Numbered from the stretch's first letter, positions 28,958 to 38,026 are shown. The stretch: DNA of 64,000 nt from Rathayibacter oskolensis (GCF_900177245.1 NZ_FXBM01000001.1:868001-932000); one strand, 5' to 3'. Numbers and translations: made by a program. The notes: generated by a model from the letters alone, not told the origin.

Positions 28958-29059
28958 TCGCTCTGGTTGGGAGCTGCGGAGCGGCCATCGCGACCTGCGT
29001 CCTCCGGAGTCGTGGATCTCGATCCGCCACTGCGCGGGCTGCTCGAGCAGCGGGCCCCG

Positions 29060-31075
29060 CTACACCCGCGGCGTGCGGACGACCCGGACGCCGCCTCCGG
29101 GGACGATGAGGGAGGAGGTGACGGCCGAGGCCGTCAGCAGTTCGTCGCCGGCGATGTCGACAGTGGCGTCGGCGGGGCCGTGATTGAGGAGGAAGACGAA
29201 GCGCTCGTCGTCGTTCTCGCGGATCCCGATCTCGAGGTCGCTGCCGTCGTGGCGGGGAAGGCCGGAGGGAGCGGTGACGAGCTCGGCCACCAGCGCCTCG
29301 ATGGAGGAGTCGTCCAGGCCGGCCGACACGTAGACCGCTCGGCCGCCTCCCTCGAGGGTGCGGAGTGTCACGGCCGGCACTCCGTCGAGCGCACCACCGC
29401 GGTAGTGAGCGAGCGCCCGGGCCGACTCGAGGTGGACGTGCTCCGTCCACTCGGTTCCGGCCCAGCCGTTGTCGAGGACGAAGCCCTGCCCGTTCTGCAG
29501 GGGGTGGAACTCCTCCGACCAGGCTCCGAGCAGCTCGCGGAACGCACCGGGATAGCCGCCGAGGCGGACGTGATCGTTCTCGTCGACGATCCCCGAGAAC
29601 GCCGTCACGATGACTGTCCCGCCCTCTCGGGCGAAGGCCGCGACCCGAGCCGCCGTGTCGTCCGAGACGAGGAAGAGCTGCGGGACGACGAGCGTCTCGT
29701 AGCCCGAGAAGTCCTTCCAGGGCGGCAGGACGTCGATGGCGTCGCCCCTGCGCCAGAACGCGGCGTGCCAGGCGCGCACCGCGGCGCCGTAGGACAGGAA
29801 GTTGTTCGGCTTCACTCCCTCGCGGATCGCCCAGCCCGCTTCGTTGTCGAAGAGGATGCCGACGCTCGCCTGCCGCACCCGCGAACCCTTGACCGCTGCC
29901 AGGCTGCGCAGGTGCGCGCCGAGCGCCTCGACCTCGCGGAACACCTTCGTGTCGACGCCCGCGTGCGGCACCATCGCCGAGTGGAACTGCTCGGCACCGG
30001 CTCGGGAGGCCCGCCACTGGAAGAACAGCACGCCGTCCGCCCCGTGCGCGACGTGGCTGAGGGAGTCGCGGATCAGCTCGCCCGGGTTCTTCGCCCGGTT
30101 GCGGGGCTGCCAGTTGACCGCGCTCGTCGAGTGCTCCATCAGCAGCCAGGGCCGCCGTTCGGTGGTCAGGGCGTGCATCCGGTCGCCCGAGAACGCGACG
30201 TCCTGCTGCGGCAGCGGGTCGGAGGACCGCGTGTAGTGGTCGTTCGCGACGATGTCCATCAGCGGCGCCCAGCGTGCGTAGTCGACGGCGTCCGACTCCG
30301 CACCGACCATGAAGTTGGTCGTGACCGGGAGGTCGGGCGTGATCTCGAGCAGCAGCGTCCGCTCGGCGAGGTAGTGGTCGAACAGCTGCTCGGACGAGAA
30401 GCGGTCGAAGTCGAGCATCAGCGAGGGATTCTTGGCGTCGTTCCCGCGCGGGGGGAGCACCTCGTCGAAAGAGGTGAAGCGGTGGCCCCAGAAGGCGGTT
30501 CCCCACGCCGCGTTGAGGTCGTCGATCGTGCCGTACCTCTCTCCGAGCCAGCGGCGGAACGCGGCCGCGGAGACGTCGCAGTAGCAGTGGCCGTTGCCGC
30601 CTCCGAGCTCGTTGCTGACGTGCCACATCACCACGTGCTCCCGCGAGCCGTAGCGCTCGGCCACGGCGCGGACGATCCTGAGCGCGTGCGCGCGGAAGTC
30701 GGGGTTGCTCGGGCACCAGCCCAGACGGGCGCCCGCCCAGTGCCGCGTCATATCGCGGTCCACGGGCGGGAACTCGGGGTGCGCGGCGAGAAGCCAGCTC
30801 GGGGGAGCGGCGGTCGGCGTCGCGAGGTCGATCGCGATCCCGTTCTCTCCCAGCAGATCGACGATCTCGTCGAACCACTCCCAGTCGTAGACGCCCTCCG
30901 CGGTCTCGAGCAGGCCCCAGGAGAAGATGCCCAGCGACACCATCGAGACGCCGGCCCGCTTCATCAGCTCGACGTCCTCGCGCCAGACGGCGCGGTCCCA
31001 CTGCTCGGGGTTGTAGTCGCCCCCGAAGCTGATGCCTGCTGTGGGCCAGTCGAGATCGGTGTGCGATCGGGTCAT
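29060..31075 (-). CDS. Beta-galactosidase, glycoside hydrolase family 42
   Basis: This 671-residue GH42 enzyme begins at an ATG that overlaps the upstream permease stop (ATGA). The barrel opens with SFGGDYNPEQWDRAVWREDVELM. The acid/base is E156 in WHVSNELGGGNG and the nucleophile E314 in PWLLMEHSTSAVNW. The trimerisation and C-terminal beta domains complete the normal length. There is no signal peptide, so it acts on imported galactosides in the cytoplasm. It is the last gene of the ABC importer operon, which supports a role in releasing galactose from the imported oligosaccharide. Confidence 0.93.
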   Translation of the reverse strand: MTRSHTDLDWPTAGISFGGDYNPEQWDRAVWREDVELMKRAGVSMVSLGIFSWGLLETAEGVYDWEWFDEIVDLLGENGIAIDLATPTAAPPSWLLAAHPEFPPVDRDMTRHWAGARLGWCPSNPDFRAHALRIVRAVAERYGSREHVVMWHVSNELGGGNGHCYCDVSAAAFRRWLGERYGTIDDLNAAWGTAFWGHRFTSFDEVLPPRGNDAKNPSLMLDFDRFSSEQLFDHYLAERTLLLEITPDLPVTTNFMVGAESDAVDYARWAPLMDIVANDHYTRSSDPLPQQDVAFSGDRMHALTTERRPWLLMEHSTSAVNWQPRNRAKNPGELIRDSLSHVAHGADGVLFFQWRASRAGAEQFHSAMVPHAGVDTKVFREVEALGAHLRSLAAVKGSRVRQASVGILFDNEAGWAIREGVKPNNFLSYGAAVRAWHAAFWRRGDAIDVLPPWKDFSGYETLVVPQLFLVSDDTAARVAAFAREGGTVIVTAFSGIVDENDHVRLGGYPGAFRELLGAWSEEFHPLQNGQGFVLDNGWAGTEWTEHVHLESARALAHYRGGALDGVPAVTLRTLEGGGRAVYVSAGLDDSSIEALVAELVTAPSGLPRHDGSDLEIGIRENDDERFVFLLNHGPADATVDIAGDELLTASAVTSSLIVPGGGVRVVRTPRV

Positions 31076-31971
31076 CCTTTGACTCCTCCGGAGATCAGGT
31101 CGAGTCGCCAGAAGCGCTGAAGGAACAGCACGAGGGCGATGAGCGGGACGATCGCGACGGCGGCGCCGATGATGGAGAGCGAGTAGAGGGCCGGCGAGCC
31201 CGAGCCCTGCGAGAGCAGCGAGCTGAGGCCGACGGTGAGCGGGAAGGTGGTCGAGTCGGCGAGCATGATGTACGGCAGCAGGAAGTTGTTCCAGATGCCG
31301 ACGAACTGCAGCAGGAAGACGGTCACCATGCCGGGCACCATCAGCGGCAGCACGATCTCCGAGAAGATGCGCCACTCGTTCGCGCCGTCGATGCGAGCGG
31401 CCTCGAGCGCCTCCTGGGCGATGGCGCCCTCGGCGAACACCTTGCAGAGGTAGATGCCGAACGGGCTGATGATGCTCGGGAGCAGAACCGACCAGCGGGT
31501 GCCGGCGAGGCCCAGCTCGGACAGCAGCATGTACTGCGGGACGGCGAGGGTGATCCCGGGGATGAGGAGCCCGGCCAGCAGTGCGCCGAAGAAGATCCGC
31601 CCGCCGGGGAAGTCGAACTTGGCGAGCGCGTAGCCCGCCGCAGCTGAGACCAGTGTCGAGAGCACTCCGCCGACGCCGGCGTAGAGCAGCGAGTTCATCG
31701 CCCACAGCCCGTAGACGCCGTCGTTGTAGGCGAAGAGATCGGTGAGGTTGCCGAGCAGCCCGGAGCCGGGCGCGAACGTGAACGAGTTGAAGAGCTCGCC
31801 CGGTGCCTTCGAGGAGGCGACGAAGACCCACGCCACGGGGATCAGGCAGTACACGCCGCCGATCAGCAGCAGGATCGTCGGGAGGATCCTCGCCCGCTCC
31901 GACGTCAGCCGGGACCTCGAGGGGCGCCCGGGTGCTGCGGAGCTCGTCGGACGGGTGGTCATGGCGGTCAT
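31072..31971 (-). CDS. Carbohydrate ABC transporter permease (MalG type)
   Basis: This 299-residue inner-membrane permease has six predicted helices and the CUT1 coupling (EAA) loop EALEAARIDGANEWRIFSEIVLPLMVP. It starts ATG ACC GCC ATG at 31971, with AAGGGGG as ribosome binding site, and overlaps the upstream permease stop. It pairs with the gene at 31968-32957 to form the channel of a sugar importer. The ATPase gene is not in the cluster, as is usual for actinobacterial CUT1 systems that share an MsiK-like ATPase encoded elsewhere. Confidence 0.93.
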   Translation of the reverse strand: MTAMTTRPTSSAAPGRPSRSRLTSERARILPTILLLIGGVYCLIPVAWVFVASSKAPGELFNSFTFAPGSGLLGNLTDLFAYNDGVYGLWAMNSLLYAGVGGVLSTLVSAAAGYALAKFDFPGGRIFFGALLAGLLIPGITLAVPQYMLLSELGLAGTRWSVLLPSIISPFGIYLCKVFAEGAIAQEALEAARIDGANEWRIFSEIVLPLMVPGMVTVFLLQFVGIWNNFLLPYIMLADSTTFPLTVGLSSLLSQGSGSPALYSLSIIGAAVAIVPLIALVLFLQRFWRLDLISGGVKG

Positions 31972-32957
31972 GCCATCCCCCTTCGGCTGAGTCGACGCAC
32001 CACGGCGAGGACCGCGAGCGAGACCGCTGCGGTGCCGATCGCGAGGATCATCGACGACGCGGACGCGGACGACAGGTTGTCGAGGACGAAGGCGTCGCGG
32101 TAAATCGACATGAGCGGCGCCCAGGTCGTCGAGATGGTGTTGGTCAGCGGCATCAGCATGGCCGGCTCGCCGTACAGCTGGAGGGCTCCGAGGAGGGCGA
32201 AGATCGCGGTCAGGATGAGCGCGGGCCCGACGAGCGGCACCTTCACGCGCAGGGCGATCTGCGTCTCGCTCGCCCCGTCGATCCGGGCCGCCTCGACGAG
32301 CTCGTTCGGGATGCTCCGCAGAGCGGTGTAGATGACGAGCATGTTGAAGCCGATGCCGCCCCAGATCGTGATGTTCGCGATCGAGCCGTAGAGCCCCTCC
32401 TGCTCGAGGAACGGGATGCTCCCGAGACCGAGGGAGCGGGTCACGTACGAGAACGGGCTGGTGCTCGGCAGGTACATGAAGCCCCACATCAGCGCTGCGA
32501 CCACGCCCGGGACGGCGTAGGGGATGAAGATGGCGGTCCGGCCGAAGCGCGTGAACCGCGTGCCCTGGGCGTCGAGGAGGAGGGCGAACAGGAGGGCGAG
32601 CCCGAGCGTGAGGGGGACGGCGATGAGGCCGTAGATCGCCAGCCTGCCGAGCCCCGCGACGAGGCTCGCGTCGGTGAAGACCTTGGCGTAGTTCTCGAAC
32701 CAGACGAACACCGACTCCTTCGTCCCCAGGATCCCGCCGCCGGTGAGGCGTTGGGCGAAGAAGCTCGTCCCGAGGGCGTAGAAGAGCGGGACGACCGTGA
32801 ATGCGAGGTAGAGGATCATCGCGGGGGCGCTGAAGAAGTAGGGGGCGGTCCTCGAGCGCAGCGACGAGCGGCGGGGCCTGGGGCGGTGCCGGTCGAGCTT
32901 CGCCGGCACCGCCGGGGTCCCGACCTCGTCGGTCGTGACGAGCGTGACGTCTGTCAT
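31968..32957 (-). CDS. Carbohydrate ABC transporter permease (MalF type)
   Basis: The protein is 329 residues from the ATG at 32957 (MTDVTLVTTDEVG), with GGAG about 9 nt upstream. It has a polar N-terminal 50 residues and six predicted helices. The coupling loop is ELVEAARIDGASETQIALRVKVPLVGPAL. It is the partner of the MalG-type permease and follows the solute-binding lipoprotein gene after a 28-bp gap. It belongs to the CUT1 family for oligosaccharides. Confidence 0.93.
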   Translation of the reverse strand: MTDVTLVTTDEVGTPAVPAKLDRHRPRPRRSSLRSRTAPYFFSAPAMILYLAFTVVPLFYALGTSFFAQRLTGGGILGTKESVFVWFENYAKVFTDASLVAGLGRLAIYGLIAVPLTLGLALLFALLLDAQGTRFTRFGRTAIFIPYAVPGVVAALMWGFMYLPSTSPFSYVTRSLGLGSIPFLEQEGLYGSIANITIWGGIGFNMLVIYTALRSIPNELVEAARIDGASETQIALRVKVPLVGPALILTAIFALLGALQLYGEPAMLMPLTNTISTTWAPLMSIYRDAFVLDNLSSASASSMILAIGTAAVSLAVLAVVRRLSRRGMA

Positions 32958-32985
32958 GGTCGGATCTCCGCGGGGGTGCGCGGGA

Positions 32986-34293
32986 TCAGCTCCCCTCCTC
33001 GACGGTGAACCCCTGCTCCTCCATGTCGGCGACCACCGCGTCCTGTGTGGCGGTGAGCGCATCGGCCCAGGAGGTGCCGTTCTGCACCGCGGCGTTCATC
33101 GCGTCGGTGAAGGCGGCGGCGGCGACGTCGGTGTTCGGGCCCCACGTGACGGGCTTGGTGTTCTGGGAGATTTCGGCGACGACGTCGTAGTAGTCGGTCT
33201 GCTGCGGCATGAGGGCCGGGGGCTCCTGCTCGGTCGCGATCTCCTGGCCGTAGAGCGCCGCCGGATAGCCGTTCTGCACGTTGAGGATCATCTCGGCCCC
33301 CTCCTCGCTCGCGTTCAGCCACTTCGCGAACTCCGCCGCCTCCTCCGGGTGCTCGCTGGTCGAGGTGACGACCACCGAGGAGCCGCCCTGGAACGAGACG
33401 GTGGGGTCGTCGGCGTCCCAGCGCGGCAGCGGCGAGAGCGCCCACTTGCCGGCGGTCGTCGGCGCGACGCCCTCGATGACTCCGGGTGCCCACACGGCGG
33501 AGGGCCAGGAGAGCATGGTGCCGTCGTTGAGCTGCTGGTTGTAGGTCGGGGTCAGGATCGGGTCGGCCGTGATCAGGCCGTCGTCGTACATGCCCTGGAA
33601 GAAGTCCATGACCTGGCGCGACTTCTCGCCGTCGATGTTCACGGTCCAGGTCTCGCCGTCCTGCGACCACCAGTCCTCGCCCGCCTGAGCGGCGACGGGG
33701 GCGTACCAGCCCCAACCGTCGGTGCTGAGCGAGGCCATGGTGAGGCTCGGGTCCTGCGCCTTGATGGTGGCGGCGGCCTCGCGGTAGTCCTCCCAGGTGA
33801 CCGGGGCTTCGATCCCGTACTTCTCGAAGACGTCGACGCGGTACACCAGCGCCATGGGCCCGATGTCCTGGGGCACGCCGAAGGTGCGGCCGTCGAAGGT
33901 GGTCTGCGCCCAGGTGCCCTCGGCGAAGGCGTCCTGGATGTCGGTGACGTAGTCGGTGATGTCGAGCGGCACCCCGGCGACGATCATGCGCGGGAGCGAG
34001 GTGTTCTCGACGAGAGCGATGTCGGGAGCGTTCCCGGCGCGGAGCGCGGTGACGAGCTTGGCCGAGGACGTCTCTCCGCCTCCGGCATCGGTGAGCTTCA
34101 CCTGGATGTCGGGGTGCGACTCGTTGAAGGCGTCGACCTCCTCCTGCGACCCGGGCGCCCAGGCCCAGTAGTCGAGGGTGACGGGCCCGCCGTCCGAGCC
34201 TCCGGAGTCGCCGGAGGAGGCCGTGCATCCGGCGAGGGCGAGGGTCGAGAGGCCGAGGGCGAGGGCCGCGGCGGTGATGCGTGAGGTGCGCAA
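32986..34293 (-). CDS. Sugar-binding lipoprotein of the ABC importer
   Basis: The start is a TTG at 34293 chosen because AAAGGAG lies 5 nt upstream; an ATG at 34347 would add 18 residues outside the signal peptide. The 435-residue precursor has a signal peptide (ITAAALALGLSTLALAGC) with a lipobox. A family 1 solute-binding fold follows (VTLDYWAWAPGSQEEVDAFNESHPDIQVKL, VYRVDVFEKYGIEAPVTWEDYREAAATI). It captures a sugar outside the membrane for the two permeases. The adjacent glycosidases suggest a fucose- or galactose-containing ligand. Transcription is probably controlled through the operator at 34365-34380. Confidence 0.93.
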   Translation of the reverse strand: MRTSRITAAALALGLSTLALAGCTASSGDSGGSDGGPVTLDYWAWAPGSQEEVDAFNESHPDIQVKLTDAGGGETSSAKLVTALRAGNAPDIALVENTSLPRMIVAGVPLDITDYVTDIQDAFAEGTWAQTTFDGRTFGVPQDIGPMALVYRVDVFEKYGIEAPVTWEDYREAAATIKAQDPSLTMASLSTDGWGWYAPVAAQAGEDWWSQDGETWTVNIDGEKSRQVMDFFQGMYDDGLITADPILTPTYNQQLNDGTMLSWPSAVWAPGVIEGVAPTTAGKWALSPLPRWDADDPTVSFQGGSSVVVTSTSEHPEEAAEFAKWLNASEEGAEMILNVQNGYPAALYGQEIATEQEPPALMPQQTDYYDVVAEISQNTKPVTWGPNTDVAAAAFTDAMNAAVQNGTSWADALTATQDAVVADMEEQGFTVEEGS

Positions 34294-34342
34294 GACGTCT
34301 CCTTTGACTGCTGCGAAGGACCGCGTCCGTGCGGCCGCCCTC

Positions 34343-34380
34343 AGCATCCCCGACGGTCGCGGAGTTTGTCAAGTGACGAA
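34343..34380 (-). promoter_or_regulatory. Promoter and operator of the sugar ABC/GH42 operon
   Basis: On the minus strand a consensus -35 TTGACA (34372-34367) and a -10-like GATGCT (34348-34343) are 18 nt apart. The inverted repeat TTTGTCA-AG-TGACGAA (34365-34380) covers the -35 hexamer. The same 7-2-7 palindrome occurs before the fucosidase gene. The neighbouring ROK regulator is the likely ligand-controlled repressor. Confidence 0.65.
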
Positions 34381-34402
34381 ACAAATAGTCGGGAGAGCGC
34401 GT

Positions 34403-35551
34403 TCAGAAGGGTTCGGGGGCGAGGCAGCGGTAGAGCCCCAGGGCCGCGGCGGCCCGCGCCCACTCGACGAAATCGAACTCCTGGAGGTCGATCTCGATCT
34501 CTCCTCCGCCCAGTCGCGTGATGGCGAGGGCCGAGTCGAACGCCGACTGACGATTGCGCAGCACGGTGTGGCTCTCGCCGGTGAGGACGAGCTTGTGCGG
34601 GTCGAGGAGGTTCACGAGATGGCCCGCGGCCGTTCCGAGGCCCGTCGCCGCGCGCTCGAGCACGGCGGCGCAGAGCGGGTCGCCGGAGTCGGCCCGTTCC
34701 GCGATCTCCGAGAGACTGCCGGCGCCCGGGACGGCGTGGAGGACGGCGGTCGTCGAGCACACGCTCCAGAGGCAGCCCCGGTGTCCGAGCGGGCACTCCG
34801 GTCCGTCGGCGACGACGGGGATGTGATCGAAGCGTCCCGCCGCGCGCCGGGCTCCGCGCATGATCGCCAGGTGCGTGACGAGGCCGAAGCCGATCTCCTC
34901 GCCCACCGAGATCAGCACCATGCTGTCCTGTCCCTCGCCGAGCCGCGGCCACTGCTCGAACGCGGTGAGCGCGATGACGTCGTCGTCGACCCACAGGGGG
35001 AGACCCCACTCCACCTCGAAGCGGTCGCGGAGGGAGTCGTCGATCGCGCGGATCCGAGCCGCCGCGGAATCGAGACCCACCCGCGCGAGCGGTCCGCAGA
35101 TCGTGACAGCGGCGACCCGGAACGCCTCGGACACCTCTCGCAGCATCCGGCCGGCCAGCTCGACGAGCTCCTCGGGCGAGTCGGTCCCGAGCGCGGCGTC
35201 GTCCTCCCAGACGACGCGGCCGTCGAGGTCGACGAGTGCCGCCGTCACGGACGCGCCGTGGAGGTGCAGCCCGAGGAACTGGTACGCCGTCGTGACCGCG
35301 TGCAGCATCTCGGCGGGGCGGCCAGTGGTCGACCGCTGCTCGCGGCCGCCCTCGACGAGGAAGCCCGCCTCCTCGAGGTCGCGCGTGATGGCGGTGAGGC
35401 GTGTGCGCGAGAGGCCGAGCTTGCGGGCGATCTCGGTCCGCGGGAGGCCGCCGCTCCAGAGGACCCTGTTGAACGCGGCCTGGGTCGTCGGATGCATCTC
35501 GGGCCAGCGCGCGATGCCGTTCGGCCTCGCGGCGGCCCCGCCCTGGTTCAT
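34403..35551 (-). CDS. ROK-family transcriptional repressor
   Basis: This 382-residue protein has an N-terminal winged helix (about 20-75, LPRTEIARKLGLSRTRLTAITRDLEEAGFL) and a ROK sugar-kinase-like domain. The zinc-binding cysteine motif of ROK proteins appears as ECPLGHRGCLWSVCS (about 265-280). The kinase-active DGTGTG motif is not seen, so it is a regulator and not a kinase. It lies between the fucosidase and importer genes, both preceded by the same palindrome, and most likely represses both until a sugar is bound. No Shine-Dalgarno is seen before its ATG, and it may be read through from the fucosidase gene. Confidence 0.88.
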   Translation of the reverse strand: MNQGGAAARPNGIARWPEMHPTTQAAFNRVLWSGGLPRTEIARKLGLSRTRLTAITRDLEEAGFLVEGGREQRSTTGRPAEMLHAVTTAYQFLGLHLHGASVTAALVDLDGRVVWEDDAALGTDSPEELVELAGRMLREVSEAFRVAAVTICGPLARVGLDSAAARIRAIDDSLRDRFEVEWGLPLWVDDDVIALTAFEQWPRLGEGQDSMVLISVGEEIGFGLVTHLAIMRGARRAAGRFDHIPVVADGPECPLGHRGCLWSVCSTTAVLHAVPGAGSLSEIAERADSGDPLCAAVLERAATGLGTAAGHLVNLLDPHKLVLTGESHTVLRNRQSAFDSALAITRLGGGEIEIDLQEFDFVEWARAAAALGLYRCLAPEPF

Positions 35552-35578
35552 CGCGGCAACGATAGCAGGGCGTCCGCG

Positions 35579-35601
35579 GGCGCCCGGCCCCGCCGGGCGC
35601 C
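35579..35601 (-). terminator. Short GC hairpin between the fucosidase and regulator genes
   Basis: A perfect 10-bp stem (35579-35588 with 35592-35601) has a CCC loop. It lies 6 nt after the fucosidase stop. It has no T run and may act as a partial terminator between the fucosidase and repressor genes. Confidence 0.6.
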
Positions 35602-35607
35602 GCGGCA

Positions 35608-37077
35608 TCAGGCGGATCCGGAGGCGGGGGTGGAGGCTCCGATCGTCGCCACCGAGGACACGGCGGGCAGGCCCCTGGTCTCGTCCAGACCGATGACGAG
35701 GCGGTCGGTGGCGACGGCGCGGTCGAAGCGGAGGATGCGGCGGTAGCCGACGGAGTGGGCACGAGCGACGTCGCGCAGCTCGCCGTCGACGACGGCGCGC
35801 ACGGTCACGGCCTCGAGGCGCTGACCGAGGCGGATGTCCTCGCTGAGCACCACGGCCTCGACGGCGCGGACCGACGGGAGCTGCACGGTGATCGTGGGCG
35901 CCGGGTCGTCGTCGGCCGGTCGCCAGGTCGTCTCGGCGACCGGTCCGAACCCGGCGGCGGGGGCGGCGGCTCCCTCCTCCGAGCGCGACGACGGCTCGAG
36001 GCGGGCGGGCAGTGCCCGCCCGCGGAAGTCGGCGATCAGGGCGCCCAGCCGCTCCAGCTCGCGCACGTCGGGGTCGGCCACGAGTCCGTGCGCGTTCGGC
36101 GGCACGTTCAGGAGGAAGGTCGCGTTGCCGCCGACGGAGCTGCACCAGATCTCGAACAGCTCCTCCGCCGAACGGACGGCGCCGTCCTCCGAGGGGTGGT
36201 GGAACCAGCCGGGCCGGATCGAGGTGTTGACCTCCGCCGGATACCAGACGAGGTCGTCGAGCCGGCCCTCGAGCGCGCGTCGGCTGCCGAGGTCCTCCTC
36301 GTCGCTGCGCACGAGCCTCGAGAACTCTCCGTCGTCGATCTGCTGAGACTGCTCGGCGATGCGCTCGGCGTCGCGGAGGGAGCCGGGCACCACACTCCAC
36401 TCGTCGGCGCGGGTGTGGCCGGCCTCGTTGCCGCACCAGCGGACATCCGGCCCGCAGACGCTGATGACCGCTCCCGGCCGCAGCCGGCGGACGACCTCGT
36501 AGTAGCGGTCCCAGTCGTAGGTCTGGACGCGCCCGTCCGGCCCCTCGCCGTTCGCGCCGTCGAACCACACCGAGAAGACGTCGCCGTACTGCGTCAGGAG
36601 CTCGGTGAGCTGAGCGACGAAGAAGTCGTCGTAGGCGGATCCGGATCCGTAGCTCGCCTCTGTGCGGTCCCAGGGGGACAGGTAGACGCCGAGCCGGAGC
36701 CCGTGCCGACGCGCGGAGTCAGCGACCTCCGCCACGAGGTCTCCCTCGCCTCCGCGCCAGGGCGACGCCGCGACCGTGTGCCCGGTCATCGCACTCGGCC
36801 AGAGGCAGAAGCCGTCGTGGTGCTTCGCGGTGAGGATGATCCCGGTCATGCCGGCGCTCGCGATCGCGCGCATCCACTGATCGACGTCGAGGGCATCGGG
36901 GTCGAAGAGAGCCGGATCCTCGTGTCCGAGGCCCCACTCCCTGTCGGTCATGGTGGTCATCCCGAAGTGCAGGAAGGCGTAGAACTCCAGCCTCTGCCAC
37001 GCGAGCTGGCGGGGCTCTGGCCGCACCGCCGTCAGTCGCTCGATCTCGTCGGCCCGGATGTCGTCGACTGCTGGCAC
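35608..37077 (-). CDS. Alpha-L-fucosidase, glycoside hydrolase family 29
   Basis: The GTG at 37077 is chosen because GAGGG lies about 7 nt upstream; GTG 37083 would add two residues. The 489-residue enzyme has the GH29 barrel (RLEFYAFLHFGMTTMTDREWG, ILTAKHHDGFCLWPS, GLRLGVYLSPWDR). The nucleophile is D173 in FSVWFDGANGEG. Near the end a beta domain resembles the substrate-proximal C-terminal domain of fucosidases. It has no signal peptide and would act on imported glycans. With the GH42 enzyme it can trim fucose and then galactose. An operator lies at its predicted transcription start. Confidence 0.9.
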   Translation of the reverse strand: MPAVDDIRADEIERLTAVRPEPRQLAWQRLEFYAFLHFGMTTMTDREWGLGHEDPALFDPDALDVDQWMRAIASAGMTGIILTAKHHDGFCLWPSAMTGHTVAASPWRGGEGDLVAEVADSARRHGLRLGVYLSPWDRTEASYGSGSAYDDFFVAQLTELLTQYGDVFSVWFDGANGEGPDGRVQTYDWDRYYEVVRRLRPGAVISVCGPDVRWCGNEAGHTRADEWSVVPGSLRDAERIAEQSQQIDDGEFSRLVRSDEEDLGSRRALEGRLDDLVWYPAEVNTSIRPGWFHHPSEDGAVRSAEELFEIWCSSVGGNATFLLNVPPNAHGLVADPDVRELERLGALIADFRGRALPARLEPSSRSEEGAAAPAAGFGPVAETTWRPADDDPAPTITVQLPSVRAVEAVVLSEDIRLGQRLEAVTVRAVVDGELRDVARAHSVGYRRILRFDRAVATDRLVIGLDETRGLPAVSSVATIGASTPASGSA

Positions 37078-37097
37078 GTCCACTCCCTCGTGTTTGT

Positions 37098-37150
37098 TCT
37101 GTCAGGTGACAAACGCCGAGAGCCTATCGGACCCGATCGCGCCGTGCCAA
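37098..37150 (-). promoter_or_regulatory. Promoter and operator of the fucosidase gene
   Basis: On the minus strand a -35 TTGGCA (37150-37145) and -10 TAGGCT (37126-37121) are 18 nt apart. The palindrome TCTGTCA-GG-TGACAAA (37098-37113) lies just downstream, over the expected start of transcription. It matches the operator before the sugar ABC operon in length, spacing and half-site. Confidence 0.65.
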
Positions 37151-37164
37151 GGAGGCGATCGCCC

Positions 37165-37170
37165 TAGGGT
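37165..37170 (+). promoter_or_regulatory. -10 element (TAGGGT) for leaderless nnrD
   Basis: TAGGGT ends 7 nt before the ATG at 37178. A GGAG sits only 3 nt before the ATG, too close for normal use, so leaderless translation is favoured. Confidence 0.5.
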
Positions 37171-37177
37171 GGAGCGC

Positions 37178-38026
37178 ATGACCGACGGGTTCGTGCGATT
37201 CGGGCCGGTGGAGGCGACGCGGGTCCTGCGTGCCCCGCGGGCCGACGACGACAAGTACAGCCGGGGCGTGCTCGGAGTCGCGACCGGCTCCGACCGCTAT
37301 CCCGGGGCCGCGGTCCTGGGCGTGGAGGCCGCGGTGCGGACCGGGATCGGGATGGTCCGCTACCTCGGACCGGAGCGGCCGTCGGCCCTCGTGCTCGCGC
37401 GGCGGCCGGAGGTGGTGACGTCGCTCGGACGCGTGCAGGCCTGGCTGGTCGGCTCAGGCACCGACGCGGGCGACCGCTCGGAGGCGGAACGGAGCACACT
37501 CCTCGAGCAGCTGCACTCCGGTGTCCCCGTGGTGCTCGACGCGGGCGCGCTCGACCTGGTCGGCGAGGTCGCCGGTCCGGTCGTCGTGACCCCGCACGCG
37601 AGAGAGCTCGCCGGGATGCTCGCTCGCGCCGGAGTCGACGTCGAGAGCCGCGACGTCGCCGCGGACGCGAGCGGATGGGCTCGGCGGGCGTCCGAGAGGT
37701 TCGGCGTGTGCGTCCTGCTCAAGGGCGGCACGACGCACGTGGTCGCGGGCGCCTCGGCGTACGCGGTGAGCGGATCCACCCCCTGGCTGGCGACGGCGGG
37801 CAGCGGCGACGTGCTCGGGGGAGTGCTCGGCGCCCTCCTCGCCGGGCGCGCCGCCGATGCCGAGAGCGACGGGCGCTCGCTGACCGACGACGACATCGCC
37901 ACGACCGCCTCGGCGGCGGCCGTTCTGCACGCGGAGGCGGGCAGTGCCGCCTCCGGAGGCGGGCCGATCGCGGCCCTGGACATCGCCGAGCATCTGCCCG
38001 GCGTGGTCGCGCAGCTGCTGCGCTGA
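37178..38026 (+). CDS. nnrD: ADP-dependent NAD(P)H-hydrate dehydratase
   Basis: This 282-residue protein has the ribokinase-like fold of the NnrD/CARKD family. Visible are DDKYSRGVLGVATGSDRYPGAAVLG at the N-terminus, LVGSGTD (about 90), VVLDAGALDL, the nucleotide loop VLLKGGTTHVV and the catalytic WLATAGSGDVLGGVLGALLAG. It repairs damaged NADH and NADPH hydrates in the cytoplasm. The epimerase half (YjeF_N) is absent here, so it is a stand-alone dehydratase. It is divergent from the fucosidase gene and not functionally tied to it. Confidence 0.92.
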   Translation: MTDGFVRFGPVEATRVLRAPRADDDKYSRGVLGVATGSDRYPGAAVLGVEAAVRTGIGMVRYLGPERPSALVLARRPEVVTSLGRVQAWLVGSGTDAGDRSEAERSTLLEQLHSGVPVVLDAGALDLVGEVAGPVVVTPHARELAGMLARAGVDVESRDVAADASGWARRASERFGVCVLLKGGTTHVVAGASAYAVSGSTPWLATAGSGDVLGGVLGALLAGRAADAESDGRSLTDDDIATTASAAAVLHAEAGSAASGGGPIAALDIAEHLPGVVAQLLR

